Shown: positions 44,345 to 52,600 of the stretch, in pieces
Layout of the letters: every line of letters starts with the position of its first letter
How positions within the stretch are numbered: position 1 is the first letter of the stretch
The notes under the pieces: model-generated
Database searches by the model: none
The model's input: the letters and a program-made list of their open reading frames with translations, nothing else
Told to the model about the DNA's origin: nothing
Translations under genes and position numbers: made by a program
Source: Pseudomonas laurylsulfativorans
GTDB lineage: Bacteria; Pseudomonadota; Gammaproteobacteria; Pseudomonadales; Pseudomonadaceae
DNA: 64,000 nucleotides
Reading direction: 5' to 3'
Assembly (NCBI RefSeq): GCF_002906155.1
Contig: NZ_MUJK01000004.1
Coordinates: 434,001 to 498,000 of the forward strand

Positions 44345-44779
44345 ATGACCAGTCTGGTTCGCGAAATTCCCGCCGCCCCATCGGCCATCGCCCTGATGCA
44401 TTTCAGCAACCGTCTGACCTTCGAAACCGATTGTTCCGACGTCCATGCCAGCCAGCAGGGTGGCGAAGTCGATTTCATTCTGGTGGATGTGCGTGGCCCG
44501 CTGGCGTTTGAGCGTGGACATGTGCCGGGAGCGATCAACATCCCGGGGCGTTTGCTGACCACCGAAGGTCTGGCCGGTTATCCGAAAAACAGCCTGTTTG
44601 TGGTCTATTGCGCTGGCCCCCATTGCAACGGCGCCAACAAGGCAGCGGTGAAACTGGCGGCCCTGGGTTATCCGGTCAAGGAAATGATCGGCGGCGTGAC
44701 CGGGTGGCTGGATGAAGGGTTTGAGTTGAGTGTCGCCGAGCAGTGCCCGGTGAATGCTGCGATCGGTTGCGAATGCTGA
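44345..44779 (+). CDS. Rhodanese-like protein
   Basis: A single-domain protein of 144 residues with VDFILVDVRGPLAFERGHVP, then GAINIP, and the active loop VVYCAGPHCNGANKAA: catalytic Cys89 with a second cysteine at 94. Loop CAGPHCN is the usual six-residue rhodanese loop plus context. EMIGGVTGWLDEGF closes the domain. It would move a sulfane sulfur to an acceptor; acceptor unknown. Extra cysteines at 30, 135 and the CEC end are noted. Divergent from ftrA, which probably regulates it. Confidence 0.9.
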   Translation: MTSLVREIPAAPSAIALMHFSNRLTFETDCSDVHASQQGGEVDFILVDVRGPLAFERGHVPGAINIPGRLLTTEGLAGYPKNSLFVVYCAGPHCNGANKAAVKLAALGYPVKEMIGGVTGWLDEGFELSVAEQCPVNAAIGCEC

Positions 44780-44801
44780 TCTTCAAACACCGCTGATCAT
44801 T

Positions 44802-44893
44802 GTGGCGAGGGGGCTTGCCCCCGTTCGGCTGCGAAGCAGACGCAGTTTTTGGGGCCGCTTCGCGACCCAACGGGGGCAAGCCCCCTCGCCACA
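44802..44893. repeat. GGCGAGGGGGCTTGCCCCC repeat, copy 1
   Basis: GTGGCGAGGGGGCTTGCCCC at the left and its inverse at the right enclose about 50 bases that can fold internally. The same element recurs at 49498 and 54018. A different REP class from GTAGGAGC. Confidence 0.8.
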
Positions 44894-44913
44894 GGAATGT
44901 GCTTTGATCTGGA

Positions 44914-45552
44914 TCAGCTGGTGGCGGCCAACCACCACTCATCCAGCGTCGCCTCTAGCCACGCGGCCACCGCTGCGTAATCCGCACTGTCCTGTGGCCC
45001 GCGTGGCAACGGCGACTCATCGGCAAAATGCGCATTGAGCATGGCCACCGACTCGGCGTTCCACTCCGGATGAAACTGCAACCCCAGCCGCGCCGGCCCG
45101 GCGCGGTACATCTGCTGCGCACAGTGCGCACTGCTGGCCAACAGCTGCGCGGCAGGCGGCAGGTCGATGGCGTCTTCGTGCCACTCCAGCACCTTCAGCG
45201 TTTGCCCATCGATAAAGGTCACCGTGGTCCAGCCAGTTTCAGTCTGGTCCATCCGCCGGACATTCCCGCCGAGACTCAACGCCAGCAACTGAGCCCCCAG
45301 GCAGATGGCGAACACGGCCCCACCCAGATCCAGATTGCTTCTGAGCCATTGTCGTTCGGCCTCCAGCCAGGCCGGGCCGGCATTGGATTCATAAGGCCCG
45401 CCCAGCAGGATCACGGGAGCGGCGCTGACGGGCGGTAACTGGCCGAGGTCGGCGCGAAACACCTTCAGCGTCAGCCCTCGGGACTCGGCCCAAACGGCGA
45501 TGGCACCCGGACCTTCGGCGCGGTGGTGCTGGATCAAGTTCAACGTGGGCAT
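44914..45552 (-). CDS. Class I glutamine amidotransferase-like protein
   Basis: Start taken at ATG 45550-45552, 212 residues. It has the GATase triad: nucleophile elbow FAICLGAQLLA with Cys84, and QFHPEW with His161 and Glu163. VILLGGPYESNAG precedes them. These stand-alone domains resemble GMP synthase amidotransferase and act on unknown gamma-glutamyl compounds. Starts just beside the promoter region of the divergent aotJ-like gene, so polyamine or arginine metabolism is a possible context. Confidence 0.85.
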   Translation of the reverse strand: MPTLNLIQHHRAEGPGAIAVWAESRGLTLKVFRADLGQLPPVSAAPVILLGGPYESNAGPAWLEAERQWLRSNLDLGGAVFAICLGAQLLALSLGGNVRRMDQTETGWTTVTFIDGQTLKVLEWHEDAIDLPPAAQLLASSAHCAQQMYRAGPARLGLQFHPEWNAESVAMLNAHFADESPLPRGPQDSADYAAVAAWLEATLDEWWLAATS

Positions 45553-45882
45553 CGCGCTACTCTCGATAGGACGCAAAGGCGCTCAATGTGCCGTAAAACA
45601 TCCGGCGTCGCCAGTCGTCCCGTTCTGTCGGATACAGCTGCAAACGCTGTAGGTTTGCTGTGAAAAAGCGGCATGTCCGACAGACTTTGCGCCGTCATGG
45701 CCCGTTCACCACATGGGCGCCATCCTGGTGCCACTTTTTTATAAGTAATTGTCGCCTTGGCGTAATTTACCCTCCTGTAGCCGCTCTAGACTGCCGGCCA
45801 CTTCGGTTTGCGCCCACAAAGCGATGACCGAACGCTGCCAATCGAAGCTGCCAATAAAAGCCTCCGCACACAGGAGTTATAA
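45553..45882. other. Intergenic promoter region, amidotransferase / aotJ-like
   Basis: A 330-base divergent region. It contains the two-half-site ArgR-type element described separately; I see nothing else I can support. Confidence 0.5.
45729..45770 (+). promoter_or_regulatory. Candidate ArgR operator (two 21-bp half-sites)
   Basis: The P. aeruginosa ArgR half-site is TGTCGC-N8-AA-N5. Here TGTCGC (45750-45755), 8 bases, then AA (45764-45765) matches exactly. Twenty-one bases before, TGCCAC (45729) with N8 and AA (45743-45744) matches at four of six plus AA. Two half-sites in direct repeat are the normal ArgR arrangement. It lies about 115 bases before the aotJ-like ATG. Confidence 0.65.
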
Positions 45883-46662
45883 ATGAAGAAGCTAGTGATG
45901 TTCGGTGCCCTGGCACTGTCGATGTTGTCCCTGACCGCCGTGGCTGAAGACGCCAAGCCGATCCGCATCGGTATCGAAGCCGGCTACCCACCATTCTCGA
46001 TGAAAACCCCAGACGGCAAACTCACCGGTTTCGACGTGGACATCGGCGACGCCCTGTGTGAGCAGATGAAGGTCAAGTGCACCTGGGTCGAGCAAGAGTT
46101 CGACGGCCTGATCCCTGCGCTGAAGGTCAAGAAAATCGACGCCATCCTGTCGTCCATGACCATCACTGACGATCGCAAGAAGAACGTCGATTTCACCATC
46201 AAGTACTACCACACCCCGGCACGCTTCGTGATGAAGGAAGGCAGCGACGTCAAGGACCCGCTGACCGAGCTCAAGGGCAAGAAAGTCGGTGTCCTGCGTG
46301 CCAGTACCCACGACCGCTTCGCCACTGAAGTGCTGCAACCGGCGGGGATTGTCCTGGTGCGTTACGGTTCCCAGCAGGAAGCCAACCTGGACATGGTCTC
46401 CGGCCGCATCGACGCGCTGCTGGCCGACTCGGTCAACCTGGACGACGGTTTCCTGAAAACCGACGCCGGTAAAGGTTTTGCCTTCGTCGGCCCTGAGTAC
46501 AACGATCCGAAATACTTCGGTGGCGGCGCCGGCATTGCCGTGCGCAAGGGTGATACCGCCCTGGCCGAGCAATTCAATAAAGCCATCACCGACATCCGCG
46601 CCAACGGCAAGTACAAGCAAGTGCAAGACAAGTACTTCAAGTTTGACGTTTACGGCGAGTAA
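45883..46662 (+). CDS. aotJ: Arginine/ornithine-type ABC binding protein (AotJ-like)
   Basis: A 259-residue exported binding protein: signal MKKLVMFGALALSMLSLTAVA, then KPIRIGIEAGYPPFSMKTPD, GKLTGFDVDIGDAL, ALKVKKIDAILSSMTITDDR and GRIDALLADSVNLDDGF. The fold and length are those of AotJ/HisJ/ArgT. The ArgR-type box upstream supports arginine as ligand. In P. aeruginosa aotJ is followed by aotQ and aotM, then PA0891. Here aotQM are missing, a terminator follows, and a PA0891-like gene comes next. It must use a transporter encoded elsewhere, or be a spare copy. Confidence 0.86.
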   Translation: MKKLVMFGALALSMLSLTAVAEDAKPIRIGIEAGYPPFSMKTPDGKLTGFDVDIGDALCEQMKVKCTWVEQEFDGLIPALKVKKIDAILSSMTITDDRKKNVDFTIKYYHTPARFVMKEGSDVKDPLTELKGKKVGVLRASTHDRFATEVLQPAGIVLVRYGSQQEANLDMVSGRIDALLADSVNLDDGFLKTDAGKGFAFVGPEYNDPKYFGGGAGIAVRKGDTALAEQFNKAITDIRANGKYKQVQDKYFKFDVYGE

Positions 46663-46674
46663 ACGAGCGGGCTG

Positions 46675-46712
46675 AAAAAATGGCAACCGTTGGCGCGGTT
46701 GCCATTTTTTTT
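46675..46712 (+). terminator. Rho-independent terminator
   Basis: ATGGCAACC (46680-46688) pairs with GGTTGCCAT (46697-46705), with A6 before and T8 after. It ends the aotJ-like transcript. Confidence 0.9.
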
Positions 46713-46789
46713 GTGCAATTTTTTCAGCGCAGAAGAAACCTGTGGGAGCGAGCTTGCTCCCACAGGTTTCTCTGTTTTCAGGAGTTTTT

Positions 46790-47902
46790 ATGCAACGCAT
46801 CGACCACACACTTCCCTGGAGCCACCTGGGCACCGAACGCACCCTCAGCGTGTTTCGCTATGGCGCGGGCACGCGCAAGGTGTACATCCAGGCCAGCCTG
46901 CACGCCGACGAACTGCCGGGCATGCGCACGGCCTGGGAGTTGAAAAAGCGCCTGGCCGAACTTGAGCAACAGGGCCAATTGAAGGGGGTGGTCGAACTGG
47001 TGCCGGTGGCCAATCCCATTGGCCTCGACCAGCACCTGCAAGGCAGCCACATGGGGCGCTTCGAACTGGGCAGCGGCAAGAACTTCAACCGCTCGTTCGT
47101 CGAACTCAGTGCGCCGGTGGCCGGGTTGATCGGTGATCGCCTCGGCAGCGATGCCCAGGCCAACATCGCGCTGATTCGCCAGGCCATGGGCCAGGTCCTC
47201 GACGACTTGCCGGCCGCGACATCGCAGCTCGAAGCGATGCACCGCCTGTTGCTGCGCCATGCTTGCGACGCCGACATCACGCTCGACCTGCATTGCGATT
47301 TCGACGCAGCCATCCACATCTACGCGTTGCCGCAGCACTGGCCGCAATGGCAATCCCTGGCGGCGCGCTTGAAGGCCGGCGTGGCGTTGTTGTGTGAAGA
47401 CTCCGGCGGTAGCTCGTTCGATGAGTCCTGCTCCTCGCCATGGTTGCGTCTGGCCAGGGCGTTCCCGGCGGCGGCGATTCCGCCGGCCAACCTGGCGACC
47501 ACCCTGGAGCTGGGCAGCATGGGCGACACCCGCGTCGACCAGGCCCAGGCCAATTGCGAAGCCATTCTCGGGTTTCTCGCCGAGCAGGGTTTCATCTCCG
47601 GCACCTGGTCGGCGGCACCGGCGGAATGCTGTGAAGGCATGCCGTTCGAAGGCACCCAATACCTGTTCGCACCGCATCACGGCGTGGTCAGTTTCCTGTG
47701 TGAAGCGGGGGAGTGGGTGGAGAAGGGCGATGCACTGTTCGAGGTGGTCGACCCGCTGAGCGACAAGGTCACCACTGTGCGGGCCGGCACCAGTGGCGTG
47801 CTGTTCGCCATCGACCGGGGGCGCTACACCCAGCCTGGCACCTGGCAGGCGAAGGTCGCCGGGCGGGAGCCGATTCGGGTGGGCAAGTTGATCAACGACT
47901 GA
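46790..47902 (+). CDS. Succinylglutamate desuccinylase/aspartoacylase-family protein (PA0891-like)
   Basis: Start at ATG 46790 with CAGGAG ahead; 370 residues. Zinc carboxypeptidase-like AstE/AspA motifs: QASLHADELPGMRTAWEL (H-x-x-E) and ITLDLHCDFDAAIH, then TTLELGSMGD with the catalytic glutamate. A C-terminal biotinyl-like barrel (LFAPHHGVVSFLCEAGEWVE) completes it. In P. aeruginosa the homologue sits in the aot operon, so hydrolysis of an N-acyl amino acid linked to arginine or ornithine uptake is likely. True substrate unproven; it is not AstE itself. Confidence 0.85.
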   Translation: MQRIDHTLPWSHLGTERTLSVFRYGAGTRKVYIQASLHADELPGMRTAWELKKRLAELEQQGQLKGVVELVPVANPIGLDQHLQGSHMGRFELGSGKNFNRSFVELSAPVAGLIGDRLGSDAQANIALIRQAMGQVLDDLPAATSQLEAMHRLLLRHACDADITLDLHCDFDAAIHIYALPQHWPQWQSLAARLKAGVALLCEDSGGSSFDESCSSPWLRLARAFPAAAIPPANLATTLELGSMGDTRVDQAQANCEAILGFLAEQGFISGTWSAAPAECCEGMPFEGTQYLFAPHHGVVSFLCEAGEWVEKGDALFEVVDPLSDKVTTVRAGTSGVLFAIDRGRYTQPGTWQAKVAGREPIRVGKLIND

Positions 47903-47932
47903 GCTGGGGATCTATATCGTCTGTTCGGGCCT

Positions 47933-47999
47933 CTTCGCTGGCAAGCCAGCTCCTACAAGGTTTCGCATTCTCCTGTAGGAGCGGGCTTGCCCGCGATGA
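47933..47999. repeat. Inverted pair of REP sequences
   Basis: TTCGCTGGCAAGCCAGCTCC (from 47934) and GTAGGAGCGGGCTTGCCCGC (from 47976) lie after the desuccinylase gene. Confidence 0.75.
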
Positions 48000-48084
48000 C
48001 GGCATCCGCCACGCCTGAGATGTTCCTGCCCGATTCACAGTGTTAGGCTCTTGCGCGAATCCTGCATTCCGAGAAGGAAGACTC

Positions 48085-48801
48085 ATGTTAAAGATTCTCG
48101 CGCTGCTCACGCTCCTGGCATCCACTGCCGTCCACGCCCAAACCCCACTGCAAACCGACCTGCCGCTCAAGTACCTGGAGCAGGCCAACGCCGATTCGAA
48201 CCATCAACCCCTGGTGATTTTCCTCCACGGTTACGGCAGTAACGAGCAGGACCTGTTCGGCATCAAGGATGACTTGCCCGCGTCTTACACTTACCTCTCG
48301 GTACGGGCGCCAATGGTGATGCAGGAGGGCAGTTACCAGTGGTTTCGCAAGAAGGGCGAAGGGGCCTACAACGGTGAGACCGATGATCTGACGTCCAGCG
48401 GCCAGTTGCTGCTGGATTTCGTCGTACAGGCCACGAAGAAATATCACACCGAACCTGAGAAGGTGTACCTGGTGGGATTCAGCCAGGGCGCGATCATGTC
48501 CTACGAGGTTGGCCTTCGGCACCCCGAGGCGCTCGGTGGCATCGCTGCGTTGAGCGGGCGGATTCTGCCGGTGCTCAAGGCCGAGCTCAAACCGGATGAA
48601 AAGCGCCAGTCGCTGGCGATTTTCATCGGTCATGGCGAGCAGGACAAACGCCTTCCCTACAGCGACGGCACCGAAGCCAACAGCCTGTTGCAGAGCGTGT
48701 CACTTGAGCCCGAGTTTCACGGCTACCCCGGTGTCGGCCACAACATCAGCGCCGACGAGATTCAGGATTTGAGCGCCTGGCTGCAGCGTCTGAACCCCTG
48801 A
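48085..48801 (+). CDS. Exported carboxylesterase, alpha/beta fold
   Basis: Start at ATG 48085, behind GAAGGAAG; 238 residues with a signal peptide (ILALLTLLASTAVHAQ). It is of the phospholipase/carboxylesterase (Abhydrolase_2) type: VIFLHGYGSNEQDLFGI, YLVGFSQGAIMSYEVGLRHP with the nucleophile in GFSQG, FIGHGEQDKRLPYSDG for the acid and YPGVGHNISADEI for the histidine. Small secreted serine esterase; natural substrate unknown. An upstream GTG in frame adds residues without signal features. Confidence 0.87.
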   Translation: MLKILALLTLLASTAVHAQTPLQTDLPLKYLEQANADSNHQPLVIFLHGYGSNEQDLFGIKDDLPASYTYLSVRAPMVMQEGSYQWFRKKGEGAYNGETDDLTSSGQLLLDFVVQATKKYHTEPEKVYLVGFSQGAIMSYEVGLRHPEALGGIAALSGRILPVLKAELKPDEKRQSLAIFIGHGEQDKRLPYSDGTEANSLLQSVSLEPEFHGYPGVGHNISADEIQDLSAWLQRLNP

Positions 48802-48804
48802 GCC

Positions 48805-49371
48805 TTATTTTCCGCTGACGATCTGTTTGATCAGGGTTTCGTGGGCGGCCATGTCGCCGGGACGGGAGATCACCTGAATCACCGCCATGCGGGTGCCGGA
48901 TGCCGCCATCAGCGTGGTGGTGAGGGTCATGCCACCGCCCTGGGTGGCGGTGCCGTCGACCTGGCGCAGGCCAAGCCCGGTTTTCTGGGTCAGGCTTTTC
49001 TCGCTCAGTTTGTTGTAGTCGGGCAGGGATTTGTGTTGCGCCGAATCGAAGTCAGCCACGGTGCCGTCGAGGAACTCGCCGTCGTTGTCCTTGACGCTGA
49101 TACCTTTGGGCAGGGTGTTTTCCGCGGCGATCACCACCGTCTTGGTGGTCGCATTGCTGTACAGGGTGCCGCTGGCGCCGTCCGGGCTGGCGGGCAGCGG
49201 GTTGGCACTGAAACCCTTGGGCAGGTTGAAGGTGAACTTGCCGCCGAGCATCGAGACTTTTTGAGCCGGCGCATCGCTAGAAGTCGCCGTGGCGGCCTGC
49301 GCATTCAAAGCCCCCAGGCCGGTAGCGGCTGCCAGCAGCAGGACAAGGGCTTTTTTACTCAACAATGACAT
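48805..49371 (-). CDS. Exported protein of unknown function (DcrB-like layout)
   Basis: A 188-residue protein with signal peptide (ALVLLLAAATGLGALNAQAA). Mature part: GKFTFNLPKGFSANPLPASP, LYSNATTKTVVIAAENTLPK and TLTTTLMAASGTRMAVIQVI, then ETLIKQIVSGK. The pattern (a beta start with LPKGF, a long sheet, final helix) resembles DcrB/PsbP-like periplasmic proteins; similarity is by layout only. Its stop lies 3 bases from the convergent esterase stop. Confidence 0.7.
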   Translation of the reverse strand: MSLLSKKALVLLLAAATGLGALNAQAATATSSDAPAQKVSMLGGKFTFNLPKGFSANPLPASPDGASGTLYSNATTKTVVIAAENTLPKGISVKDNDGEFLDGTVADFDSAQHKSLPDYNKLSEKSLTQKTGLGLRQVDGTATQGGGMTLTTTLMAASGTRMAVIQVISRPGDMAAHETLIKQIVSGK

Positions 49372-49497
49372 CGGAATCTCCAGGGACGAACGCGCGGTGG
49401 GGCGCGATCATCCCACGGAGGTTGTGCTGCATTCCAGCGTGCTCTACCGAGCGGTCACTTCGGCTGAGCAGGGATCTGGGGGGGAGGTGGCTTACCT

Positions 49498-49610
49498 GTG
49501 GCGAGGGGGCTTGCCCCCGTTGGGTTGCGTAGCGACCCTCAAAATCTCGGGAATTGTCGGAGAGCTTGGGAGCGCTTTGCACTCCAACGGGGGCAAGCCC
49601 CCTCGCCACA
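49498..49610. repeat. GGCGAGGGGGCTTGCCCCC repeat, copy 2
   Basis: Left arm GTGGCGAGGGGGCTTGCCCC, right arm its inverse ending at 49610. The inside has GGGTTGCGTAGCGACCC and GGGAGCGCTTTGCACTCC hairpins, shared with the copy at 54018. Confidence 0.8.
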
Positions 49611-49653
49611 TTGGTCACTCATTTCATCACCCTCGAAGGCTGGAACCGGCGGA

Positions 49654-50325
49654 TTACACCTGGTTTTGCGGGAACAGGTTGCGACGGGTTTCTTCGTCGA
49701 ATTCGGCCTTGAGCACCAGTTTCTCTTTCAGGCGGTGGGCACGCAGGGCGGCCGGGCGGGCGCTGACTTCATCGTACAGGCGCTTGACGTTCGGGTAGGC
49801 CGCCAGGCCATTTTCGCCAAGGATGTAGGGTGCGTAGTTGGCCCAGCCCCACAGGGCCATGTCGGCGATGCTGTAGGTGTCGCCGGCCAGGTACTGATGC
49901 TTGGCCAGGCGTTCGTCGAGGATGCGGTAGTGGCGTTCCACTTCCTTGAGGTAACGGTTTTTCGCGTAGGGCAGATCTTCCGGTGCGTGGTGCAGGAAGT
50001 GCACCGCCTGACCGGAGAACGGCGACAGGCCGGTGCCGATGAACATCAACCACGAGAGCATTTCGGCCTGGCCGGCAGCGCAGGTGGGTACAAAGCGCTG
50101 ATGTTTGTGCGCCAGGTGCAGCAGGATCGCCTGGGAGTCGAATACGGTGGCATCACCATCCACCAGTGCGGGCACCTTGGCGTTCGGGTTGATCGCCAGA
50201 AAGGCGGGCTGGTGTTGCTCGCCCTTGAAGGTGTCGACGCCGATCAATTCGTAGGGCGTTTGCAGCTCTTCGAGCAGCAGGGCAACTTTCATCGGGTTCG
50301 GTGATGGGTGGAAAAAGAATTTCAT
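49654..50325 (-). CDS. Glutathione S-transferase family protein
   Basis: From ATG 50323-50325, 223 residues. N-terminal thioredoxin fold: MKFFFHPSPNPMKVALLLEE, then INPNAKVPALVDGDATVFDS, where NAKVPAL holds the cis-proline and DSQAI the glutathione-contact loop. C-terminal helical domain: LAGDTYSIADMALWGWANYA, the N-capping aspartate motif of GSTs. It resembles YfcG/YghU-like disulfide-bond reductases by opening and length, though the assignment is loose. Upstream lies a divergent-free gap to the EamA gene. Confidence 0.85.
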   Translation of the reverse strand: MKFFFHPSPNPMKVALLLEELQTPYELIGVDTFKGEQHQPAFLAINPNAKVPALVDGDATVFDSQAILLHLAHKHQRFVPTCAAGQAEMLSWLMFIGTGLSPFSGQAVHFLHHAPEDLPYAKNRYLKEVERHYRILDERLAKHQYLAGDTYSIADMALWGWANYAPYILGENGLAAYPNVKRLYDEVSARPAALRAHRLKEKLVLKAEFDEETRRNLFPQNQV

Positions 50326-50408
50326 GGTGCAGGCCTCAGTCGGGTAGGGGTTGGAACTGAGGCTGATGTTGAAGCAAAGCCGTTCGATTGACGTGCGAGG
50401 TTGTTGTT

Positions 50409-51326
50409 CTACTCGTGCGAAACCATCGAACGGGTTGCCGGTGCTTTTTCGGGTGCCTGTGCGGTGGCAATCACCGCGCCAGCGATGATCAGTAACGCCG
50501 GCACGATCAGGATCGGGCTGGCGTGGCCATGGCCGACGACGATCAGCAGCAAGGTCGAAATCAGGGGCGCCAGATAGGACAACGCCCCCAGCGTCGCCAG
50601 GTTGCCGTGCTTGGTGGCGTGGTCCCAGGCAAAAAACGCCAGGCCGGCCGGGCCCAGGCCGAGGACGACAATCGCCGCCCATTGTTTGAAATCGGGCCAC
50701 ACGGTGGTTTCGAAGGCCAGGTGGCAGACCAGCCCGGCGGCGGCCGACATGCCGCAGATTGCGCCGATGATACTGCTCGGCACGGCGCTGAAACGACGGT
50801 TGAACACCGAGTAGCCAGCCCAGATCAGTGCGCAGCCGAACGCCGCCAGATAGCCGGCGACCGGCATCGTCGCGGCCGATTGGGTTGCCCGTTGCTGCAT
50901 GATGAACGCGGTGCCCGCCAGGCCCAGCACCGCGCCGAGCACCTGGCGTTTGTGCAGCTTTTCTCCGGCGGCGAAGGCCGACAGCAGTACCAGCATCAGC
51001 GGCCACAGGTAATTGATCAGGCTGGCTTCGGCGGCAGGCGCGACCTTGAGCGCGAAGAAGTACAGCGCGTGATAAACGAAAATGCCGATGAAACCGGTGG
51101 CCCACACGGCCCAGGGTTGGCGCCAACTGCTGAACCCGGCCAGACCGTCGCGGCCGAGGGTGATCAGGCTCGCGGCAAAGGCCACGCCGAAACTCAAGGT
51201 CAGCAGTTCAAAGGGCGGGATGCCTTCGGTGAGGGTGGTCAACAACGCCAGACAGGACCAGAGGAAGATCGCAATCACGCCCACGGCGGTCGCCGAACGG
51301 GCATTGCGCAAGCGAGATACAGTCAT
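50409..51326 (-). CDS. EamA/DMT-family transporter (YddG-like)
   Basis: A 305-residue membrane protein with ten helices. Marks: VIAIFLWSCLALLTTLTEGI, PPFELLTLSFGVAFA, APAAEASLINYLWPLMLVLL, then LIWAGYSVFNRRFSAVPSSI and GLGPAGLAFFAWDHATKHGN. The NYLWP and WDHATKHG motifs recall YddG aromatic amino-acid exporters. The regulator of this gene is not visible. Substrate inferred only by likeness. Confidence 0.86.
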   Translation of the reverse strand: MTVSRLRNARSATAVGVIAIFLWSCLALLTTLTEGIPPFELLTLSFGVAFAASLITLGRDGLAGFSSWRQPWAVWATGFIGIFVYHALYFFALKVAPAAEASLINYLWPLMLVLLSAFAAGEKLHKRQVLGAVLGLAGTAFIMQQRATQSAATMPVAGYLAAFGCALIWAGYSVFNRRFSAVPSSIIGAICGMSAAAGLVCHLAFETTVWPDFKQWAAIVVLGLGPAGLAFFAWDHATKHGNLATLGALSYLAPLISTLLLIVVGHGHASPILIVPALLIIAGAVIATAQAPEKAPATRSMVSHE

Positions 51327-51384
51327 GTCTGTTCCTTCAGCGCGTAGAGGCGGGCAACATCCTGGCCCGATGACATCAAGCAGC

Positions 51385-52188
51385 TTAGCGTTTGATCGCC
51401 GTTCCTCCAGTGTCCGTCGTCGGGCTGCCGACTGGCCGCGCCAGCAAGCGTTTGGTCACGCCCAGCATGGCCACCGACACCGCGACACCCAGCACAAACG
51501 CGTTCATCCCCAGCGTCGGCAAGGTCAGGGCCAACACCAGGCAGAACGCGGCGAACGAGTACATGCCAGTGGCGGTGGCGCGCAGCAACGCGGCGGTAAA
51601 GGCCGGGCCACGGGTTTGCTGGGAGAACACCGCCATCACGCTGCCCAATACCGGGAACACCGCCAGCAGGCCGCTCCAGCGGTCGCCGACAGTACTGGCC
51701 AGCAGGGTCACGACCAGCGTGAGCAAGGCACCGGCCACCATGCGCAGCAAGAGCTTGTCAGATTTTGGCGCCGGGCCATTGAGCACCGGTTGCACGGAGG
51801 GGAACAGGTACGGCGCGGCGAGCAGCGCGGTGGCGGCGGCGCACACCGAAAACACCAGGGACGTCGGGATCAGCGACAGGACAACCGCCACCGCCGCCCA
51901 GACCGACAGCGAGATCAGCAACGCCAGCGGCCATCCGGCCCGTTGTGCGACCTGGGCGTAGGTCACGCAAAACGCAATCATCGCGAACATCGCCGACAGC
52001 GCGGCGGTGGCCGATTGCGCGGCGAACACCTCGCCTTGCTCCAGGGCGAGGAATAACAGGATCGGCCCGACCACCACCGGCAACCCCGACAGCCAACCGG
52101 CCACGCTCGGCCCCCAGCGTTTGCCAGCCAACGAAATCAGCAGCAGGAAGCCTGGGATCACCAGCAGTTTTAGGATCAACACGCGCAT
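51385..52188 (-). CDS. Polytopic membrane protein with internal duplication
   Basis: From ATG 52186-52188 (GGAG site), 267 residues, about eight membrane helices. The two halves look related: AGWLSGLPVVVGPILLFLAL with FAAQSATAALSAMFAMIAFC in the first, and SGLLAVFPVLGSVMAVFSQQ with FTAALLRATATGMYSFAAFC in the second. That means four-helix repeat units. No family recognised with confidence. The frame extends to 52353 but that part is translated REP sequence. Confidence 0.75.
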   Translation of the reverse strand: MRVLILKLLVIPGFLLLISLAGKRWGPSVAGWLSGLPVVVGPILLFLALEQGEVFAAQSATAALSAMFAMIAFCVTYAQVAQRAGWPLALLISLSVWAAVAVVLSLIPTSLVFSVCAAATALLAAPYLFPSVQPVLNGPAPKSDKLLLRMVAGALLTLVVTLLASTVGDRWSGLLAVFPVLGSVMAVFSQQTRGPAFTAALLRATATGMYSFAAFCLVLALTLPTLGMNAFVLGVAVSVAMLGVTKRLLARPVGSPTTDTGGTAIKR

Positions 52189-52261
52189 GTCTCCGTCCGA
52201 TGCGAGGTAGCAACGGTAACATTGCATCGGCTGGATTTTGTATACAAAAATAAAAGCTTCT

Positions 52262-52515
52262 TCACACAGTCCCGGGAAACACCGATAACGCAATACCTGT
52301 AGGAGCCAGCTTGCCGGCGATGGGCTCAAGTGCGCCGCGTTTATCCAGTCCACACGCGTTATCGTTAACGACCATCGCTGCGATGCGGCGACCCGACGAG
52401 CCAGCTCCTACAGGAGACCGCGTGTTGATCGAAATGATGTGAGCGCCAAACTGTAGGAGCCGGCTTGCCGGCGATGGACTCCAGTACGCCGCGTTTATCC
52501 GGTTTACACGCGTTA
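52262..52515. repeat. REP cluster sharing the tail of the 32-kb array
   Basis: From 52262, the reverse complement carries CTCCTACAGGTATTGCGTTATC and TCCCGGGACTG, the same tail as the array end near 32730. Further REPs follow with ATAACGCG spacers (52357, 52510). Between this cluster and mntH, GGGGC/GCCCC (52536-52551) forms a small hairpin. With its edges the gap 52189-52600 holds no gene. Confidence 0.8.
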
Positions 52516-52600
52516 TCCCTCGAAATTGTACGAAAGGGGCTTTTGCGCCCCCTGAACTTTGCGATGATCGCAACCTGTTTGCGAGCCTTCCCACCTGTTG

